From: GCA-002050365 sp964237235
GTDB taxonomy: Bacteria; Acidobacteriota; Blastocatellia; Pyrinomonadales; Pyrinomonadaceae
Assembly: GCA_964237235.1 (NCBI GenBank)
Contig: CAXSGY010000003.1
Coordinates: 248,001-312,000 of the forward strand
Direction of reading: 5' to 3'
Length of the DNA stretch: 64,000 nt
The position numbers and the translations under genes were made by a program. The notes beneath the pieces were generated by a model, which saw only the letters and a list, made by a program, of their open reading frames with translations, had not been told where the DNA came from and made no database searches. Shown one piece after another: positions 1 through 8,257 of the stretch. Each line of letters opens with the position of its first letter. Within the stretch, counting starts at the first letter, position 1.

Positions 1-1
1 C

Positions 2-673
2 GGTTTCGCGCCGAATCTGAAATCGAACGAAGAAGCGATTGAAACGATTCTCGAAGCGATTGAAAAAGCCGGTTATATCGCCGGAGAAAATATTATGATC
101 GCGCTCGATCCGGCGGCGAGCGAATTTTTCAAAGACGGAAAATACATCTTCAAAAAATCGGACAAGCGCGAATTGTCATCGGAGGAAATGGCTGATTACT
201 GGATTTCGTGGACGGAAAAATATCCGATTATTTCCATCGAAGACGGAATGGCGGAAAACGATTGGGACGGTTGGAAATATCTGACGGAAAAAATCGGCAA
301 AAAAATTCAGCTCGTCGGCGACGATTTGTTCGTCACGAACACGAAATTTCTGCAAAAGGGAATTGACGAAGCGGCGGCGAATTCGATTTTAATCAAAGTC
401 AATCAAATCGGCACGCTGACCGAAACTTTGGACGCGATTGAGCTTGCCAAAACCAACAATATGACCGCCGTCATCTCGCACCGTTCGGGCGAAACCGAAG
501 ATTCGTTCATCGCCGATTTAGCCGTGGCGACCAACGCCGGACAAATCAAAACCGGTTCGCTTTCCCGCAGCGACCGCATCGCCAAATACAATCAGCTTTT
601 GCGAATCGAAGAAGATTTAGACACGTCGGCGCGTTTTCCGGGCAGAAAGGCTTTTTATCAAATCAAAGGTTGA
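2..673 (+). CDS. eno: Enolase (phosphopyruvate hydratase), C-terminal part
   Basis: C-terminal about 223 residues of enolase; the 5' part lies outside the window, and the frame is open from base 2 (GFAPNLKSNEEAI...). It interconverts 2-phosphoglycerate and phosphoenolpyruvate in the cytoplasm. Visible family landmarks are the SIEDGMAENDW block (Mg ligand region), VGDDLFVTN (Mg-binding Asp), the catalytic Lys in ILIKVNQIGTL, and the ISHRSGETED / SLSRSDRIAKYNQLLRIEE C-terminal blocks. All look intact, so the enzyme should be functional. It is followed by a strong hairpin terminator, so it probably ends its own transcription unit. The next glycolytic gene (an iPGM-family protein) is about 1.8 kb downstream. 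Confidence 0.97.
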   Translation, partial: GFAPNLKSNEEAIETILEAIEKAGYIAGENIMIALDPAASEFFKDGKYIFKKSDKRELSSEEMADYWISWTEKYPIISIEDGMAENDWDGWKYLTEKIGKKIQLVGDDLFVTNTKFLQKGIDEAAANSILIKVNQIGTLTETLDAIELAKTNNMTAVISHRSGETEDSFIADLAVATNAGQIKTGSLSRSDRIAKYNQLLRIEEDLDTSARFPGRKAFYQIKG

Positions 674-693
674 AAGAATAAAATTGAAAGAGG

Positions 694-738
694 GAAAAGG
701 TGAAAATGTTCACGCAAAACATTTTCACCTTTTCTCTT
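694..738 (+). terminator. Intrinsic terminator after enolase
   Basis: Perfect 17-bp inverted repeat (694-710 with 718-734) around a 7-nt loop, followed by TCTTTT. It lies 20 nt after the eno stop codon. Seen directly; termination is inferred. Confidence 0.8.
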
Positions 739-774
739 TTCAGGTTATATTAAAATGATTTCAGAGATAAAATT

Positions 775-1041
775 ATGGGGCAGGTTACAATCGAAATACC
801 GCAAAATATCAATCGCGCATATCACGTTGACGATTCGAAATTCAGCAAGCGAATTTTAGATGAATTAGACGATTTCGAGAAAAGCTCAAAGCCGAAAAAA
901 TTACAAAACGTCGTTCCGCCGCGTCGAAACAGTTTGAAAGAAGATGGTGAAGCGGTTTTGGGAATTTGGGCTGACCGCGAAGAATCGGCAGAAGAAACTG
1001 CGCGAAAGATCCGGGATCGAAACAACGGGAAAATCGAATGA
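775..1041 (+). CDS. Putative antitoxin of a VapBC-like pair
   Basis: 88-residue protein with no clear fold signature. It is rich in charged residues, with a proline-containing centre (NVVPPRRNSL) and an acidic/basic C-terminal helix (ADREESAEETARKIRDR). Its function is inferred from position: its stop overlaps the start of a PIN-domain gene by 4 nt (ATGA), the usual arrangement for a type II antitoxin translationally coupled to its toxin. Antitoxins of this kind bind DNA through the N-terminus and wrap the toxin with the C-terminus. The start ATG lacks a strong Shine-Dalgarno; an AT-rich stretch with a TATATT-like box lies about 30 nt upstream. Confidence 0.7.
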   Translation: MGQVTIEIPQNINRAYHVDDSKFSKRILDELDDFEKSSKPKKLQNVVPPRRNSLKEDGEAVLGIWADREESAEETARKIRDRNNGKIE

Positions 1042-1412
1042 ATGAAATAGTTGATACGAATGTTTTCTCGAAGGTCTTTGCAGGAAATGCAGCGGTTAAA
1101 ACTTATATCGAAAATTTGAACGCGATTATTGATACGACAATTTATATCGAATGTCTGCAAGGCTCGAAATCAAATCAGGAAAAACAAAAAATTAAAACAT
1201 ATTTATATAATTTTCCGCTTTTGCAGATCACGCCGGAAATTTCCCAACTGGCAATCGAATTAATTGACACATATTCAAACTCACAGGGGCTTCTCCTTGC
1301 TGATGCGTTAATTGCGGCATCAGCTCTCGAAAATGATTTGATTGTCGTAACATACAACATCAGCGATTTCAATTTTATCAAAGGTTTAAAAATCCTCAAG
1401 CCGAAGATTTGA
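1038..1412 (+). CDS. PIN-domain toxin (VapC-like ribonuclease)
   Basis: 124-residue PIN-domain protein, normal length for VapC. The four acidic positions expected of the Mg-dependent nuclease site are present: D6 (IVDTNVF), E38 (YIECLQG), D89 (LLADALIAASAL) and D110 (NISDF). Family members cleave tRNA or rRNA when released from the antitoxin. It overlaps the upstream small gene by 4 nt and is followed after 4 nt by a kinase-like gene, so the three may be co-transcribed. No lesion is visible, so this module looks intact, unlike the RelE-type module at 7.7-8.2 kb. Confidence 0.88.
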   Translation: MNEIVDTNVFSKVFAGNAAVKTYIENLNAIIDTTIYIECLQGSKSNQEKQKIKTYLYNFPLLQITPEISQLAIELIDTYSNSQGLLLADALIAASALENDLIVVTYNISDFNFIKGLKILKPKI

Positions 1413-1416
1413 CCCG

Positions 1417-1920
1417 ATGAAAAAAATTATCGTTATCGGTTCGAGCGGCGCGGGCAAATCCACCTTTGCCCGAAGATTCGGCGCGGCAACCGAAATCGAA
1501 GTCGTTCATCTCGATAAACTTTACTGGAAACCGGGTTGGATTGAGCCTTCCGAAGACGAATGGAAAGCGATTCTCGTTGAAGCGTTGAAAGGCGACTCGT
1601 GGATTATAGACGGCAATTACAGCGGCACGATTGAGATGCGCGTCGCGGCGTGCGACACGGTGATTTTTCTCGATTTGCCGCCCGTCGTCTGCGTTTACCG
1701 AATTCTTAAAAGAGTCGCCGTTCATTACGGAAAAAATCGTCCCGCTATGGCGGAAGGCTGCAACGAACAATTCGACTGGAAATTTCTCGTCTGGGTTTGG
1801 AATTACCCGCAACGCTCGAAGCCGGTAATCGAGAAAGTTTTAGAAAAATATAAAGACGAAAAAACAATCGTTCGATTGAATTCAAAGAAAGCGGTTGAAA
1901 ACTTTTTAGCAAATTTATGA
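1417..1920 (+). CDS. P-loop nucleoside/adenylate kinase-like protein (FlaR/topology-modulation family)
   Basis: 167 residues with an N-terminal Walker A motif (GSSGAGKS, residues 8-15), then HLDKLYWKPGW and WIIDGNY blocks and a Walker-B-like strand (TVIFLDLPP). This pattern is typical of the AAA/adenylate-kinase-like proteins annotated as DNA topology modulation protein FlaR. The true substrate of that family is unclear; a small-molecule kinase is the most likely biochemical role. It starts 4 nt after the PIN toxin and overlaps the following acetyltransferase by 4 nt (ATGA), so the two are probably translationally coupled. Confidence 0.8.
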   Translation: MKKIIVIGSSGAGKSTFARRFGAATEIEVVHLDKLYWKPGWIEPSEDEWKAILVEALKGDSWIIDGNYSGTIEMRVAACDTVIFLDLPPVVCVYRILKRVAVHYGKNRPAMAEGCNEQFDWKFLVWVWNYPQRSKPVIEKVLEKYKDEKTIVRLNSKKAVENFLANL

Positions 1921-2360
1921 GCGAAAAACGGGAATGGCGCAACGGAGAATTTACGATCAGCACCGACCGCGAACAATTGCAGATTGACGCGGTTCAAAAA
2001 TTTCTGTCCGAAGAATCTTACTGGGCGCGCGAAAGAACAAAAGAGCAAACCGCGACGGCGATAAAAAATTCCTTGTGCTTCGGCGTTTACGAGAGCGAAC
2101 GACAAATCGGTTTCGCCCGCGTCGTGACCGATTACGCGACGTTCGCCTATGTCGGCGACGTTTTTATTTTAGAAGAATTTCGCGGACAAAATTTGAGCAA
2201 ATGGTTAATGCAAACGATTGTCGAATACCCCGATTTGCAAAATCTGCGCCGCTGGATTTTGGCGACGAAAGACGCGCACGGGCTTTACGAAAAATTTGAA
2301 TTCGCCGCGCTCAAATTTCCCGAACGCTGGATGGAAAAAACCGCGCCGAACGCTTATTAA
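1917..2360 (+). CDS. GNAT family N-acetyltransferase
   Basis: 147-residue single-domain GNAT protein. The acetyl-CoA binding region is visible as VGDVFILEEFRGQNLSKWLM (motif A, R/Q-x-x-G/N-x loop). It is followed by a second conserved helix and a C-terminal ATKDAHGLYEKFEF segment typical of the YitH/Atu-like subfamily. It transfers an acetyl group from acetyl-CoA to an amine; the substrate cannot be read from sequence. Its start overlaps the stop of the kinase-like gene by 4 nt. A 142-nt spacer without recognisable features separates it from the next gene. Confidence 0.85.
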   Translation: MSEKREWRNGEFTISTDREQLQIDAVQKFLSEESYWARERTKEQTATAIKNSLCFGVYESERQIGFARVVTDYATFAYVGDVFILEEFRGQNLSKWLMQTIVEYPDLQNLRRWILATKDAHGLYEKFEFAALKFPERWMEKTAPNAY

Positions 2361-2502
2361 ATTGTTCGCCGCGCGTTCGCTCGGAAATTCGCAAATTTTT
2401 ATTCACGAACCGCAAAGAAAAAGTGTAAAATAATTTCAGCTTTTCAAAGTTGCGCGCCGCGAACGCGCCGAACATCCGACAGATAAAAAATCCATAAATT
2501 AT

Positions 2503-4047
2503 ATGAACGAAAGACGCAGACCGCTGGCTTTGATAATTCTCGACGGTTGGGGCTATTCGCCAAAAAAAGAGGGCAACGCCATCGCTCTGGCGCACACGCC
2601 CTGTTACGACGAAATTTCCCGCAAATATCCGAAAACTTTGCTTGCCGCGTCGGGTTTGAGCGTCGGTTTGCCGTCGGACGCGGCGGGCAGCTCCGAAGTC
2701 GGACATCTGAACCTCGGCGCGGGCAGAATTATTCAAACCGATGTCGCCAAAATTGCAAACTCGATTCGCACCGGCAAATTTTTTGAAAACGAAACGTTAA
2801 AGAAAGCCTTTCAAAAAGCCAAAGCCGAAAACGCGGCGGCGCATTTCGTCGGATTATTGAGCGACGGCGATATACATTCTTCGACCGGCAATCTTTTCGC
2901 GCTTTTGCGGTTTGCAAAAAATGAAGGCATCGAAAAAATCTTCGTTCATCCGATTCTCGACGGGCGTGATGTCGCGCCGCGCACGGCTGACATCTACGTC
3001 GAAGCATTGGAAATCAAGCTCGCCGACATCGGTGTCGGCAAAATCGCCACGCTGTGCGGGCGATATTACGCGATGGACAAATTTCAAAATTGGGAACGCA
3101 CGGCGCGCGCTTATACGATGCTCGTTCATTCGGAAGGCGAACGCGCGTCCGACGCGGTCATGGCAATTCGCAATTCTTTCCTGCGCGGAATTGCCGATGA
3201 ATTTATTCAGCCGATAGTTTTGGAAGACGACGCGGGCGCGCCCGTCGGCAACGTCCGAAACGGCGATCTGGTCGTCTTTTTCAATCATCGTCCGGCGCAG
3301 ATGCGCCAGCTCGTCAAATCGCTCGCCGTTTCGGACGGCGGCGAAAACGGCGCGGCGAAACCAAAAATAAACGTCGTTTGTTTGACCGAATATGACCGCG
3401 CTTTTAATTTGCCGGTCGCCTTCCGGCAGGAAAATGAAGACAACGTGCTGGCAAATATTTTCGCCGAAAAAGGAATCTTGAATTGCCGTCTGACCGAGAC
3501 GGAAAAATACACGTATCTGACATATTATTTTAACGGCGGCGTTGAACTCGAACATCAGTGCGAGCAGCGCGTTCTGGTTCCCGCGCCGAACGCCAAAAGC
3601 TACGAACGGCAACCCGAATCGGCGAGCTTTAAAATCGCCGACAAATTTCTGCGCGGCATCGAAGGCGGCGAAAACGACGTTTTTATCGTCAATTTAGCTG
3701 CGACCGATTTGGTTGCCGGAACGGGAAATTTAGAAAAAACCATCGAATCGGCGCAGTTTGTCGATACTTGTCTCGGCAGTATGGTCGAAAAAGTTCGCGC
3801 GGCGGGCGGCGTTTCCTTAATCACTTCGAGCCACGGCAACTGCGAAGAAATGGCTGATTTGTTGACCGGCGAACCAAACAACGCGCCGACGCAAAATCCG
3901 GTGCCGTTTCATTTCGTTGACGAAAATCTCAACGGCTTGCAATTAAGAAAAGGCGGCGCGCTCGAAGATGTCGCGCCGACGATTCTCGGCATTCTCGACA
4001 TCGAAAAGCCCGAAGAAATGACCGGCCGAGATTTGCGGGAAATCTGA
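2503..4047 (+). CDS. 2,3-bisphosphoglycerate-independent phosphoglycerate mutase family protein, degenerate metal site
   Basis: 514 residues, full iPGM length and domain order. Landmarks kept include ILDGWGY (D14), SSEVGHLN (catalytic Ser64), SDGDIHS (H125), LDGRD (residues 152-156) and CGRYYAMD (R187). Classical iPGM interconverts 3- and 2-phosphoglycerate using two Mn ions. Here three ligand positions are changed: the canonical DMVGHTG block reads DLVAGTG (His to Gly406), TADHGN reads TSSHGN (Asp to Ser443), and HTxNPVP reads PTQNPVP (His to Pro462). Substrate-pocket positions also differ (Gln266 for Arg, Tyr338 for His). The reading frame is intact, so this is a maintained but probably altered or inactive paralogue. 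It is preceded by a 142-nt spacer; the ATG lacks a strong Shine-Dalgarno. Confidence 0.9.
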   Translation: MNERRRPLALIILDGWGYSPKKEGNAIALAHTPCYDEISRKYPKTLLAASGLSVGLPSDAAGSSEVGHLNLGAGRIIQTDVAKIANSIRTGKFFENETLKKAFQKAKAENAAAHFVGLLSDGDIHSSTGNLFALLRFAKNEGIEKIFVHPILDGRDVAPRTADIYVEALEIKLADIGVGKIATLCGRYYAMDKFQNWERTARAYTMLVHSEGERASDAVMAIRNSFLRGIADEFIQPIVLEDDAGAPVGNVRNGDLVVFFNHRPAQMRQLVKSLAVSDGGENGAAKPKINVVCLTEYDRAFNLPVAFRQENEDNVLANIFAEKGILNCRLTETEKYTYLTYYFNGGVELEHQCEQRVLVPAPNAKSYERQPESASFKIADKFLRGIEGGENDVFIVNLAATDLVAGTGNLEKTIESAQFVDTCLGSMVEKVRAAGGVSLITSSHGNCEEMADLLTGEPNNAPTQNPVPFHFVDENLNGLQLRKGGALEDVAPTILGILDIEKPEEMTGRDLREI

Positions 4048-4048
4048 A

Positions 4049-4149
4049 ATTCCAAATTCCGGATTTCACATTCCAAATTGAAAATTTTGTCCTGCATAAT
4101 TTGGAGTCGAAAATTTGGAATGTGGAATATGGAACTTGGAATTTGGAAT
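4049..4149. repeat. ATTCCAAATT-type inverted repeat spanning a gene start
   Basis: Imperfect long hairpin: left arm 4049-4079 made of ATTCCAAATTCC-like units, right arm 4112-4149 made of the complementary TTGGAATNTGGAAT units, loop about 30 nt. It begins just after the iPGM-like stop codon and runs into the N-terminal codons of the GT9 gene. It may act as a terminator, and it belongs to the dispersed short-repeat families seen throughout the window. Confidence 0.7.
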
Positions 4150-5132
4150 TCGATCCCCAAAATATTTTAATCATTAACTTCGGGCAGATCGGCGACGTGA
4201 TTCTGAGTTTGCCGGCATTTCACGCCGTTCGCCGAAAATTTCCGAACGCGAAAATTACGGCGATGATCGGCAAATCCGGCGCGCAGATCGTCGAGATTTC
4301 CAATCTGGCGGACGCAACGATAATCGTTGACCGCGTTCGTCTGCGCGACGGGAAAAAGATAAATTCAATCGGCGAGATTTTGAAAATCGTTGAAGACGCG
4401 CGTCGCCGCCGGTTCGATTTTGTGATTGATCTGCACAGCCTCTACGAAACGAATTTGTTCGGCTTCGTGACGGGCGCGAAGCGTCGGCTTTACGGCAACC
4501 GCGAAAGCCGTTCGCTCGAATTTCTGGCGAACTTTACCCCGAAACCGCCGCGCGAAAACAAGTCGCTTCATCTGACTGATTATTATCTGGAAATCTTAAA
4601 GCCGCTCGGCATTGAAAACGCGGAGCGGTTCGTCGAAATCAAACCGCGCGACACGGATTTGCGAAAAATTGAAACGCTTTTCGCCGCGAAAACGTCAAAA
4701 CAAATCGTCGGGCTTTTTCCCGGCGCGGGCAACGCGAGCCGCCGTTGGGATTTGGAAAAGTTCGCCGCCGCCGCCGCGCGTTTCGCGCCTGACGAAGCGA
4801 TTCGAACAATCGTTTTCCTCGGTCCCGAAGAAACAAATTTGCGTCCGGCGGTAGAAGAAAAATTTCCCGCCGAAACGATGATCGTCGATCAACTTTCGCT
4901 TCTCGAATTCATCGCGGCTTTATCGAAAACCGACGTTTTAATCAGCAACGACACGGGCGCGGCGCACTTAGGCGCGGTGGCGGGCGCGGCGATTGTTTTG
5001 GTGATGGACAAGCGCGCGCCGACGACTTATCTGCCGCTCGCGCGGAAACTCGAAATCGTCAACGACGCGGCGTTGAACGAAATTGAGATCGAAACGGTGT
5101 GCGAAGCGACGCGAAAATTATTGGAAAATTAA
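4101..5132 (+). CDS. Glycosyltransferase family 9 (heptosyltransferase-like)
   Basis: 343 residues if started at TTG 4101. The recognisable domain begins at ILIINFGQIGDVILSLPAFHAVRRKFP, the nucleotide-sugar-independent N-terminal Rossmann start of GT9. Further blocks are FVIDLHSL, VGLFPGAGNASRRW (the GAG/GSx donor loop) and ISNDTGAAHLGAVAGA (donor-binding D-x-G-x-x-H). Family members add heptose or a related sugar to the LPS core at the cytoplasmic face. The first ~17 codons are encoded by the right arm of a repeat hairpin, so the true start could be TTG 4101, GTG 4122 or TTG 4143; none has a good ribosome site. It is followed after 1 nt by dacB, so the two envelope genes are probably one operon. 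Confidence 0.88.
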   Translation: MESKIWNVEYGTWNLEFDPQNILIINFGQIGDVILSLPAFHAVRRKFPNAKITAMIGKSGAQIVEISNLADATIIVDRVRLRDGKKINSIGEILKIVEDARRRRFDFVIDLHSLYETNLFGFVTGAKRRLYGNRESRSLEFLANFTPKPPRENKSLHLTDYYLEILKPLGIENAERFVEIKPRDTDLRKIETLFAAKTSKQIVGLFPGAGNASRRWDLEKFAAAAARFAPDEAIRTIVFLGPEETNLRPAVEEKFPAETMIVDQLSLLEFIAALSKTDVLISNDTGAAHLGAVAGAAIVLVMDKRAPTTYLPLARKLEIVNDAALNEIEIETVCEATRKLLEN

Positions 5133-5133
5133 A

Positions 5134-6741
5134 ATGCGATTTGTAAAAAAGTCAGCTTCCCGACGAATCTTTACGTCGATACTTTTGCTTTGCGTCGCTA
5201 TATTCGCGGCGTGTCGCTCGCTCGAATCCGCCGATGTCGCAACGAACGCGCCCGCGTCAAACGAAGCGGATTTTTCCGTTCCCGGTTCGACGATCAACCT
5301 GGCGAAACCGCTTGTGATTTCGCCGCGCGCGGAAGATATCTGGCTGGCGAAACGTATCGACGACACAATCGAACAGAGCGAATTCGCAAACGCGCGTTGG
5401 GGCGTTTTCGTCGTGTCTTTGAAAGACGGGCGCGTCGTCGTCGGGCGCGACGCGCGAAAGCTTTTTAATCCGGCTTCGATTGAAAAAACACTCACCTCAA
5501 TCGTCGCGCTCGACAAACTAGGCGCGGATTTCCGCTGGCGCACTTCCGTTTACGGCGCGACAAACATCGAGAACGGAATTTTAGACGGCGACTTAACGCT
5601 CTACGGTCGCGGCGCGCCGGATTTTGATGAAGCCGGCTTGCAAAATCTAATCAATCAGTTAGCGGCGAAAAATCTAAAGGAAATCAAGGGCGATATTGTC
5701 GGCGACGAAAGTTATTTCGAGGGCGACGACATCGGCGACGGCTGGACCTGGAACGATCTGCAATGGCATTACGGCGCGGAAGCGGGCGCGTTGACTTTCG
5801 ACGAAAACACGGCGGACGTTTTTATGAAAGACGGGACGCCCGCCGCTTCGACCGATTATTTGCAGGTCTCGGGCAGACTCGAACCGAAACAGGCGGACAA
5901 GCCCGAAGCGTTCGGCATCAAGCGCGGACTCGCCGACAATCAAATTTACGTCTGGGGCAGCGGCGATAAATTGGGCGGGCGCGTCGCCGTTCATAATACG
6001 GCACTCTGGGCGGCGAAAAGCTTGAAGGAAGCGTTGGAAAAACGCGGCATTAAAGTCGGCGGCGCGGCAAAATCAGTTGATTGGAAATCAGTCGAACGGC
6101 TCGACGCGGAGAAAGCCGTCGAATTAGCTTCGGTTGAAAGCAAAACACTCGCCGAAGTTGTCCGGCGGATGAATAAAAATTCGGTCAACCTGTATGCCGA
6201 GCTGCTTGTCAGAACGCTCGGCAAGCGATTCGGCGATACCGCGCCCGACGAAAGCCGGCAGATTACCGAATTACGCGGCGACGATTCGGCGGGCGCGGCG
6301 GTGATCAGAAAGTTTCTGCGCGAAAACAACGTCGCCGCCGATGAAATTCAGATTCACGACGGTTCGGGATTGTCGAGGCTCGATCTGGTGACACCCGAAT
6401 CGTTCGGACGCGCTTTGATTTTCGCGGCGCAATCAAGATTCTCCGACATTTTCACAGGCTCGCTGCCGATTGCCGGAACCGACGGAACTTTGGGCGGACG
6501 GCTCGGCAACGCGAAGGGAAAAATTTTGGGAAAGACCGGCACGATCACCTTTGTCAGCTCGCTCGCCGGTTACGCGCAGGCAGCGAACGGCGAGATTTTG
6601 GCGTTTGCAATTATCGGCAACAACATCACGCGAAACCAGGACGCGGCGCGGCTCGTTGACCGCGTCGCGCTCGCTTTGATCGAAACGGATTCAGCGAAAC
6701 AGAAAACCGAAAAAGAAAAACAGCCAGAAGAAAAGCATTAA
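5134..6741 (+). CDS. dacB: D-alanyl-D-alanine carboxypeptidase/endopeptidase (PBP4, DacB), lipoprotein
   Basis: 535 residues. It has an N-terminal signal with a lipobox (AIFAAC, Cys27), so it is probably a lipid-anchored periplasmic protein. The three penicillin-binding active-site motifs are present: SxxK as SIEK (S115-K118), SxN as SVN in MNKNSVNLYAELL, and KTG in GKTGTITFVSSLAGY. The peptidase S13 family trims or cleaves cross-linked stem peptides of peptidoglycan. An earlier in-frame start would overlap the GT9 gene; ATG 5134 right after the GT9 stop places the signal peptide at the N-terminus and is preferred. The 3' end overlaps a convergent small gene by 51 nt. Confidence 0.93.
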   Translation: MRFVKKSASRRIFTSILLLCVAIFAACRSLESADVATNAPASNEADFSVPGSTINLAKPLVISPRAEDIWLAKRIDDTIEQSEFANARWGVFVVSLKDGRVVVGRDARKLFNPASIEKTLTSIVALDKLGADFRWRTSVYGATNIENGILDGDLTLYGRGAPDFDEAGLQNLINQLAAKNLKEIKGDIVGDESYFEGDDIGDGWTWNDLQWHYGAEAGALTFDENTADVFMKDGTPAASTDYLQVSGRLEPKQADKPEAFGIKRGLADNQIYVWGSGDKLGGRVAVHNTALWAAKSLKEALEKRGIKVGGAAKSVDWKSVERLDAEKAVELASVESKTLAEVVRRMNKNSVNLYAELLVRTLGKRFGDTAPDESRQITELRGDDSAGAAVIRKFLRENNVAADEIQIHDGSGLSRLDLVTPESFGRALIFAAQSRFSDIFTGSLPIAGTDGTLGGRLGNAKGKILGKTGTITFVSSLAGYAQAANGEILAFAIIGNNITRNQDAARLVDRVALALIETDSAKQKTEKEKQPEEKH

Positions 6742-6888
6742 ACCGAGCGGCACGACGATCATCGCCAAAAGACAGCCGACGTTCGCCCACGATTCCTGAT
6801 TCCAGCTGTAAGGCGCGGGACAATTCGGGCAAATTTCCTTGATTGCCAGAAAAGGTCGCTTGCATTTCGGGCAGAGCTTAATTTGCAT
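6691..6888 (-). CDS. Small zinc-ribbon membrane protein
   Basis: 65 residues from ATG 6888 (74 from TTG 6915). The N-terminal zinc ribbon has two CPxC knuckles (LCPKCKRPF and ICPNCPAPY) 16 residues apart. A hydrophobic C-terminal half (CLLAMIVVPLGLMLFFWLFF) forms one or two membrane segments. The function is unknown; proteins of this design are common, small and uncharacterised. The reading frame overlaps the 3' end of dacB tail to tail, so it could be dismissed as a shadow, but the cysteine pattern and membrane tail are hard to get by chance. Confidence 0.6.
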   Translation of the reverse strand: MQIKLCPKCKRPFLAIKEICPNCPAPYSWNQESWANVGCLLAMIVVPLGLMLFFWLFFFFGFLFR

Positions 6889-7068
6889 AATCGCACCAAG
6901 ATTTTCGGCGGACAAACACAGATTATCACAAATCGAAGCAAAAATTTAGTTTGCTGCGCCCGCCGCGCGAATCAATTTCGCAAGTCGGAACGGCGGTTTT
7001 GCAGAGACGTTTTTTTATGATAAGTTAAAACGTTTCACACAACGGAAAAGGAATTTCAGAAACGGAAA

Positions 7069-7686
7069 ATGGTTGAAGAATTTGCGTTCGACAATACGGA
7101 AGAACGCCGCAGAAACAGGCAGAACGGCGCAGGCTGGATCGAGGTCATCGTCGGTTCGATGTTTTCGGGTAAATCGGAAGAACTGATTCGCCGTCTCAAG
7201 CGCGCGCAGATCGCCCGGCAGAAAGTGCAGGTTTTCAAGCCGAAAATTGACGACCGTTATTCGATTGAGCAGATCGCTTCGCATTCGGGAATGACGCACG
7301 TTTCGAATCCGGTGATGACGGCGAAGGAATTGATGGCGCAAATCGAGCCGGACACGCAAATCGTCGGCATTGACGAAGGACAATTTTTTGACGCGGGCAT
7401 CGTCGAGGCGGCGACGCAGCTCGCCAACGAAGGCAAGCGCGTCATCATCGCCGGTCTGGATCAGGATTATACGGGCAAGCCGTTCGAGCCGATGCCGCAG
7501 CTGCTTTCCGTCGCCGAATTTATCACGAAAACGCACGCCATCTGCGTCAAATGCGGCGCGACGGCGAATTATTCGCAGCGCACGTTCGAGTCCGACGCGC
7601 GGATCGAAGTCGGCGCGGGCGGCAAATACGAAGCCCGCTGCCGCAAATGCTTCGTGCCGCACTCGGACGCGCCGACGAATATTTAG
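7069..7686 (+). CDS. tdk: Thymidine kinase (type II)
   Basis: 205 residues. P-loop GSMFSGKS (residues 29-36), the DEGQFF block carrying the catalytic Glu and Mg-binding Asp, AGLDQDYTGKPF, and a C-terminal structural zinc site (CVKCGA ... CRKC). It phosphorylates thymidine to dTMP in the salvage pathway. The ~20 residues before the core are charged and not conserved, so a later start is possible but none is clearly better. It is preceded by a non-coding stretch after the zinc-ribbon gene and stands alone. No truncation is seen. Confidence 0.95.
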   Translation: MVEEFAFDNTEERRRNRQNGAGWIEVIVGSMFSGKSEELIRRLKRAQIARQKVQVFKPKIDDRYSIEQIASHSGMTHVSNPVMTAKELMAQIEPDTQIVGIDEGQFFDAGIVEAATQLANEGKRVIIAGLDQDYTGKPFEPMPQLLSVAEFITKTHAICVKCGATANYSQRTFESDARIEVGAGGKYEARCRKCFVPHSDAPTNI

Positions 7687-7724
7687 TTTGCTATAATCTT
7701 GAAGGGAAGTTTCGAAGATGATTT

Positions 7725-7938
7725 ATGAACACAAATTTCGCGGGCGTGGTTGAGGAAGTCAAAACAACTTTCCTTCGATGAGAAAAACGAATTAAAGAAT
7801 TTGTTGGAGAATTATTTGAGCGAAGAAAGACGACAGGAAATCTTAGAAAACGGCGAGCAAACCAAATACGAACTTGAAAAAGACGAACTCGAATTTTTCT
7901 CGGACACTAACGACCTGATGAAGAATCTCGATGATTGA
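7725..7938 (+). pseudogene. Frameshifted antitoxin of a RelE-type module
   Basis: From ATG 7725 the frame reads MNTNFAGVVEEVKTTFLR and stops at 7779-7781. Removing one A from the AAAA run at 7761-7764 restores a continuous protein, ...VVEEVKQLSFDEKNELKNLLENYL..., to the stop at 7938 (about 70 residues). That sequence has the heptad-like, acidic style of antitoxins found next to RelE/YafQ toxins. Without correction, the downstream part could only be translated from an internal TTG (7750). A TATAAT box lies at 7692-7697. A homopolymer sequencing error could explain this lesion alone, but the toxin carries two further lesions. Confidence 0.65.
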
Positions 7939-8201
7939 AATTGCATTCGGTTCAGCGTTCAAACGAGCGTTTCAAACGCCGCATTCAGGGCGTTGCCGGG
8001 CGCGAAAACGCATTTCAGGAAAAAATACGACAATTTCAAAACAACGTTTTCGAGCCGAGCCTGAAAACTCATAAACTCTCGGGTAAACTTAAAGATTACT
8101 GGAGCTTTAGCGTCGAATACGATTTGCGGGTAATTTTTTATTTTGCCGGAGAGTAAAAAGTTGGTTTTGTAGATATATGTTCTCACAAAGAAGTATATTG
8201 A
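7931..8201 (+). pseudogene. Degraded RelE/YafQ-type toxin
   Basis: ATG 7931 overlaps the antitoxin tail by 8 nt and starts well (MIEIAFGSAFKRAF). One extra base near 7973 then shifts the frame; the correct continuation is KRRIQGVAG...PSLKTHKLSGKLKDYWSFSVEYDLRVIFYF in the next frame. That frame meets TAA at 8154-8156. The codons straight after it (KVGFVDICSHKEVY, stop TGA 8199-8201) are exactly what the C-terminus of this toxin family looks like, so TAA is a nonsense mutation. A frameshift plus a stop means no functional ribosome-dependent mRNA interferase is expected. Confidence 0.75.
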
Positions 8202-8257
8202 TTCGATTGCAAGATTCGGATTATCTGCGGCGCGATTTTTAAAGATAAATTGATAAA

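Noticed and set aside
2854..3612. Long minus-strand frame inside the iPGM-like gene
   Set aside because: It is a mirror frame of a clearly conserved gene; no domain or ribosome site.
4049..4149. Insertion sequence or transposon end
   Set aside because: The inverted repeat has no transposase and no long internal sequence; it fits the short dispersed repeat families.
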